Assembly (NCBI RefSeq): GCF_904063065.1 | Contig: NZ_CAJFCL010000005.1 | Span: forward strand, 310,001-374,000 | Length of the DNA stretch: 64,000 bases | From: Pseudomonas paraversuta | GTDB lineage: Bacteria > Pseudomonadota > Gammaproteobacteria > Pseudomonadales > Pseudomonadaceae | Direction: 5' to 3' | Part shown: piece after piece, positions 60,304 through 64,000 of the stretch | How the letters are laid out: every line of letters begins with the position of its first letter | Position numbering within the stretch: position 1 is the stretch's first letter | Notes under the pieces: generated by a model | What the model saw: only the letters and a program-made list of their open reading frames with translations | Database searches by the model: none | What the model was told of the DNA's origin: nothing | Position numbers and translations under genes: made by a program

Positions 60304-61776
60304 TTATTTCAGATACCAGCCCCACGGCCGGTCATCGATGTACTCGGTCACCTGCTTGGTTTCCAGATAATTGTTCAGCCCCCACTGGCCGAGTTCGCGG
60401 CCAATGCCGCTGTGTTTCATGCCGCCCCACGGCGCTTCGACAAAGGTCGGTTGCGAGCAGTTGACCCAGACTATGCCCGCCCGTAACTGGTTGGCCACCC
60501 GGCTGGTGCGGTGCAGGTCGGCACTCATCACGGCAGCGGCGAGGCCGAAGCGGCTGGCATTGGCCATTTGCACGGCTTGCTCTTCGGTCTTGAAGCGCTT
60601 GATACATAACACCGGCCCGAACACTTCTTCACGCCACAGAATACTGTTATGCCCCGGTTCGTCGAAGATTGCCGGCTGGATGAAATAGCCCTCTTGCAGA
60701 TGCCCGGGGCGCTGACCGCCAGTGAGCAGACGAGCGCCGCTGGCGAGCCCCTGATCGATGTAGCCCAGGACCTTGTCGTATTGGCCCTGACTCACCAGGG
60801 GGCCGAGCAACACCCCGGGTTGCAGACCGGGGCCGATGGTGATTTTTCGGGTTTCCTCCACCAGCCGCTCGATTAACCGCGCAGCGATGCTTTCCTGCAC
60901 CAGCAGGCGTGAGGTGGCGCTGCACACCTGACCCTGATTCCAGAAAATACCGAACAGAATCCATTCCACGGCGGCATCGATATCGGCATCATCGAACACA
61001 ATAAAGGCCGATTTACCGCCGAGCTCGAGGCTGATGTTTTTGATGCTACGGGCCGCCGCCGTCATGATTTTCGAGCCGGTGGGCACGCTGCCGGTGAAGG
61101 CCAGTTTGTCCACTGCCGGGTGCTCGGTGAGGGGGCTGCCGGCGTCAGTGCCAAGCCCGGTCACAATGTTCAGGACCCCGGCCGGCAGGCCGATACGGTC
61201 TGCGGCAGCGGCCAGTTCAAGGGCCGTGAGCGGAGTCAGTTCCGAGGGCTTGAGCACCAGGGTGGCGCCGGCGGCCAACGCCGGGGCCACCTTCCATGCC
61301 GCCATCAGCAACGGGTAGTTCCACGGGATGATTTGCCCGGCCACGCCAATCGGTTCATGGCGGATCCGGCAGCGAAAACGCGGGTCGGGCAATGGCAGCG
61401 GTTGATCCTGTTGCTGATCCAGTTCCCGGGCCAGCCCCGCGTAATAGCGAAAGCAGCCAATCGCATCGCCAACATCCCACTGGGCTTCGGGCAGCGGCTT
61501 GCCGTTATCGCGCACTTCCAGCTCGGCAAGTCCCTGCTGGTGGTGCTGCAGTTCATCGGCCAGGGCGTCGAGCCATTGCCCGCGCTCGGCGCCGCTGGTT
61601 TTGCCCCAGTCACTGTCGAACGCGCGGCGGGCTGCGCGCACGGCATGATCAATGTCTTCTTCAGTGCCGGCCGCGACCCGGTGAAAAACCTGGCCGGTGG
61701 CCGGATCGATGACGTCGAGCAAGCCCCCCAGGTCCGCACCCACCCATTCGCCGTTGATATAAAGCTGATCACGCAT
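60304..61776 (-). CDS. Aldehyde dehydrogenase (betaine/aminobutyraldehyde type)
   Basis: The 490-residue ALDH has SLELGGKSAFIVFDD (catalytic Glu), the nucleophile NQGQVCSATSR (Cys) and the cofactor region TGSVPTGSKIM. It oxidises an aldehyde to acid with NAD(P). The gene overlaps by 8 bp the end of a polyamine-type ABC permease, so it probably serves an aminoaldehyde such as 4-aminobutyraldehyde, from imported putrescine or a similar amine. Exact substrate is inference. Confidence 0.9.
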   Translation of the reverse strand: MRDQLYINGEWVGADLGGLLDVIDPATGQVFHRVAAGTEEDIDHAVRAARRAFDSDWGKTSGAERGQWLDALADELQHHQQGLAELEVRDNGKPLPEAQWDVGDAIGCFRYYAGLARELDQQQDQPLPLPDPRFRCRIRHEPIGVAGQIIPWNYPLLMAAWKVAPALAAGATLVLKPSELTPLTALELAAAADRIGLPAGVLNIVTGLGTDAGSPLTEHPAVDKLAFTGSVPTGSKIMTAAARSIKNISLELGGKSAFIVFDDADIDAAVEWILFGIFWNQGQVCSATSRLLVQESIAARLIERLVEETRKITIGPGLQPGVLLGPLVSQGQYDKVLGYIDQGLASGARLLTGGQRPGHLQEGYFIQPAIFDEPGHNSILWREEVFGPVLCIKRFKTEEQAVQMANASRFGLAAAVMSADLHRTSRVANQLRAGIVWVNCSQPTFVEAPWGGMKHSGIGRELGQWGLNNYLETKQVTEYIDDRPWGWYLK

Positions 61777-62596
61777 GCTGAGACTCCTGGCTGTTGGTAC
61801 GGCGGCTTTGCAGATGACGGGAAGTGAACAGCAGCAACAGTGACAGGCAAATAATGACGGTCGAGACAGCGTTGATCTCCGGCGTCACGCCGCGGCGAAT
61901 GGAGGAAAAGATGTAAATCGGCAAGGTGGTTTCGGAGCCGGCGACAAAGAAGGCGATGATGAAATCGTCGAAGCTGAAGGTGAATGCCAGCAGGAACCCG
62001 GCCATGATCGCCGGGCTGATCTGCGGCAGCGTGACCCGCCAGAACGTCTGCATCGGCGGCGCATACAGGTCGGCCGAGGCCTCCAGCAAGGCTTTGTCCA
62101 GGGAGTCGACGCGACTGCGCACAATCACCATGACCAGCGCCATGGTGAACAATGAGTGCGCCGCAATGACCGTGGCAAAGCCCATGTTCAGGCGCGGCGC
62201 GGCAGGTATCCAGCTGGCCAGCAACGGGTTGATGAAGTCGAACAGGCTGATGAAGGCAATCAGGGTCGAGATGCCGATGACGATCCCGGGAACGATGATC
62301 GCGCAATAGGTCAGGGCATCGAACATCAGCCGCACCCTGGGCCCGGCCCGTTGCAGGCCGAATACCGCCAGGGTACCGAACAGGGTGGCTATTACCGCGC
62401 TGGTCAAGGCAATGAATGCGCTATGGGCCAGCGCCTCCATGATGAACGGGTTGCCGAAGGCGCGACCGAACCATTGCACCGAGCAGCATTCGAATGCCAG
62501 GCCGCTGCGCCCGGCGTTAAAGCTGAACAGTACGATCAGGGCAATCGGCGCGTAGAGAAACAGATACAACGATGTCGAATAGCTGCGCAGCCACAT
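61769..62596 (-). CDS. ABC transporter permease (PotC-like)
   Basis: The 275-residue protein has six membrane helices and the EAA motif LLEASADLYAPPMQTFWRVTLPQI. It resembles spermidine/putrescine permease PotC. It overlaps the aldehyde dehydrogenase start and follows the PotB-like gene by one base. Confidence 0.88.
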   Translation of the reverse strand: MWLRSYSTSLYLFLYAPIALIVLFSFNAGRSGLAFECCSVQWFGRAFGNPFIMEALAHSAFIALTSAVIATLFGTLAVFGLQRAGPRVRLMFDALTYCAIIVPGIVIGISTLIAFISLFDFINPLLASWIPAAPRLNMGFATVIAAHSLFTMALVMVIVRSRVDSLDKALLEASADLYAPPMQTFWRVTLPQISPAIMAGFLLAFTFSFDDFIIAFFVAGSETTLPIYIFSSIRRGVTPEINAVSTVIICLSLLLLFTSRHLQSRRTNSQESQHA

Positions 62597-62597
62597 G

Positions 62598-63515
62598 TCA
62601 CACCCCCGAGTCGACAGGACGGCCGCCATAGCGCGCCACCAGTTTCAGATACACACCGATGATCACCAGCATCATCGCCACCAGAGTCATTGCCAGCGCA
62701 CTGCCAAATGGCCAGTTGCGCGATTGCAGGAACAGGTCGACCAGCGCGTTGCCGAGAAAGAACACTTTGCCGCCGCCGAGAATGGCCGGGATCAGGAACT
62801 CGCCCATCAGCAGGATAAACACCAGCATCACCCCGGTAATCACCCCCGGTGCGCTCAGTGGCAGGGTGATGCGCCGAAAGCTTTCAAAGGCACTGGCACC
62901 CAGGTCGGCGGAGGCTTCCAGCAGGCGCTTGTCGAGTTTTTCCAGGCTGACATAGATCGGAAACACCATGAGCGGCAAGTAGCCGTAAACGATGCCGATC
63001 AGCACTGCCCACGGGGTGTTGATCAGGCGTACGTCTTCCAGGCCGAAACTGGCCAGCAGCGCCGGAATGCCTTTGCCGCTGAGGAGGAAGATCCAGGCAT
63101 AGGTGCGGATCAGGAAACTGGTCCAGAACGGCACTATCACCAGGGTCAGCAGCAGCGAACGGTTCTTGCTCACCTTGAGCGCCAGAAAGTACGCCAGCGG
63201 GTAGGCCGCCACCAGGCACACCAGAGTGCCCAGTGGCGCCAGGATCAAGGTGTTGCTGAACGCGGCGGCCCGCGAACCGAGGTTCAGGTAGTTGTCCAGG
63301 GTGAAGCCGGCGGCATAGCCGCCCACGGCACTGCGTTCGCCGAAGCTGTAGACCAGAATGATCAGCAGCGGCATCAGCAGCAACAGCAGGAACCACAGGG
63401 TCGATGGCAACAGCATGAGCAGCGTCATCCGCCGGCCGAGGCTGCGCCGCTGGCGTGCCCCGACTGACAGGGCTGTGCCCGGCTGTACCGATTGCGGGTG
63501 GGCGGCGGCGTTCAT
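62598..63515 (-). CDS. ABC transporter permease (PotB-like)
   Basis: The 305-residue protein has six membrane helices and the EAA motif LLEASADLGASAFESFRRITLPL. It resembles PotB/PotH of polyamine ABC importers. The ATG at 63515 follows GAGGAG; an in-frame ATG seven codons upstream is the alternative. It sits between the solute-binding gene and the PotC-like gene. Confidence 0.88.
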   Translation of the reverse strand: MNAAAHPQSVQPGTALSVGARQRRSLGRRMTLLMLLPSTLWFLLLLLMPLLIILVYSFGERSAVGGYAAGFTLDNYLNLGSRAAAFSNTLILAPLGTLVCLVAAYPLAYFLALKVSKNRSLLLTLVIVPFWTSFLIRTYAWIFLLSGKGIPALLASFGLEDVRLINTPWAVLIGIVYGYLPLMVFPIYVSLEKLDKRLLEASADLGASAFESFRRITLPLSAPGVITGVMLVFILLMGEFLIPAILGGGKVFFLGNALVDLFLQSRNWPFGSALAMTLVAMMLVIIGVYLKLVARYGGRPVDSGV

Positions 63516-63545
63516 GGGGGGCTCCTCAATGGCCATGGCAAAGCA

Positions 63546-64000
63546 TCAGGCGGACTTGAAACGGGCCATCAGTTCAGCCCGTGCCGGACTGGTGAGTGTG
63601 GCGGCGGCACCGAACTCCAGCGGGCTCAGGGCTTCGGCGGCCGGGTACATGATCGGGTCTTCAAGCAGGGCCACCGGCAGCAGGGCGTCGACCCGCTTGT
63701 CACCACTGGGGTAGCCGTGGCTCAAGACTTCGAGCTTGTTGTGCTGAGGGTCGAGCAGGTAGTTGATAAAGGCGTAGGCAGCGTCCTTGTGCTCGGAGCT
63801 TTTGGGGATCGCGAAGAAGTCGCTCCACAGTTCGCCTCCTTCCTTGCCCAGCTCGTATTGCATCTGCGGCAGGTCGCGATGCAGCTGCGAGGCGTCACCG
63901 GTCCAGGACATCGCCAGCCAGGCATCGCCGCTGCGCATCGATGGCTGGATATCGGAGTTGATGGCAAACAGGTGCGGCTTGACTTCGATCAGCAGTTTCT
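63546..64000 (-). CDS. Polyamine-type ABC solute-binding protein, 5' part outside the window
   Basis: Only the C-terminal 150 residues are visible, reading SMRSGDAWLAMSWTGDASQLHRD, FFAIPKSSEHKDAAYAFINYLLDP and YPSGDKRVDALLP, typical of PotD/PotF periplasmic binding proteins. The frame is open to the end of the window. It is first in the operon binding protein, PotB-like, PotC-like, aldehyde dehydrogenase; the ATPase gene must lie upstream, outside the window. Confidence 0.88.
   Translation of the reverse strand, partial: KLLIEVKPHLFAINSDIQPSMRSGDAWLAMSWTGDASQLHRDLPQMQYELGKEGGELWSDFFAIPKSSEHKDAAYAFINYLLDPQHNKLEVLSHGYPSGDKRVDALLPVALLEDPIMYPAAEALSPLEFGAAATLTSPARAELMARFKSA

Overview
The window looks like the chromosome of a Pseudomonas of the fluorescens/putida type. 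The evidence is GC-rich codon use, a glucose dehydrogenase/OprB pair, catR-catBCA, DUF1302- and OprB-type porins, Pseudomonas-style REP elements and typical Pseudomonas prophage proteins. No species can be assigned from sequence alone.

Layout. (1) 1-6.3 kb is the late end of a prophage: a tail-spike esterase, a tail-associated protein, a GH19 endolysin and an Rz-like spanin with a probable embedded Rz1. A two-gene, opposite-strand, AT-richer cassette (3643-5233) follows, bracketed by two copies of the rz 3' end. (2) 6.47-6.51 kb is the 3' end of a proline tRNA (attachment core). It is followed by a decayed integrase, a CigR-like secreted protein and a decayed phage early operon (to about 8.7 kb). 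(3) 9-11 kb holds a divergent esterase/LysR pair. (4) 11.2-20.2 kb is an efflux locus: an outer-membrane factor, TetR, a membrane fusion protein, an RND pump, a beta-ketoacyl-ACP synthase and a Bcr/CflA-type MFS pump, with two matching TetR-type operators. (5) 21.5-25.6 kb is a glutamine/glutamate acid-resistance module (glutaminase and GABA antiporter, divergent from glutamate decarboxylase). (6) 25.8-33.3 kb is an uncharacterised operon (DUF1302 porin, MFS, DUF2817 peptidase-like, CapA-like) with a divergent GlxA-type AraC regulator. (7) 33.6-38.2 kb carries OprB and the PQQ glucose dehydrogenase. (8) 38.5-50.3 kb carries a diguanylate cyclase and several small redox/detoxification loci: LysR with CMD and tautomerase; TetR with an OYE-SDR-hydrolase-MDR operon; and an RclR-like AraC regulator with AhpD-like and DUF417 genes. 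(9) 51.38-51.50 kb is a degenerate second copy of the tRNA-3'/terminator region at 6.47-6.58 kb, in direct orientation, so 45 kb lies between two att-like repeats. (10) 52.3-64 kb carries a periplasmic chorismate mutase, catR/catBCA (catechol ortho-cleavage), an enoyl-CoA hydratase, a HAD phosphatase, an APH-like kinase, and an aldehyde dehydrogenase with a polyamine-type ABC transporter cut by the window end.

The best candidates for something undescribed are the prophage cassette at 3.6-5.2 kb (four-helix membrane protein plus a soluble partner of unknown family, in a classic phage cargo position), the efflux/KAS locus with its TetR operators, and the CapA/DUF2817/MFS/DUF1302 operon. All functional assignments are by reading motifs and family resemblance; no database search was run.
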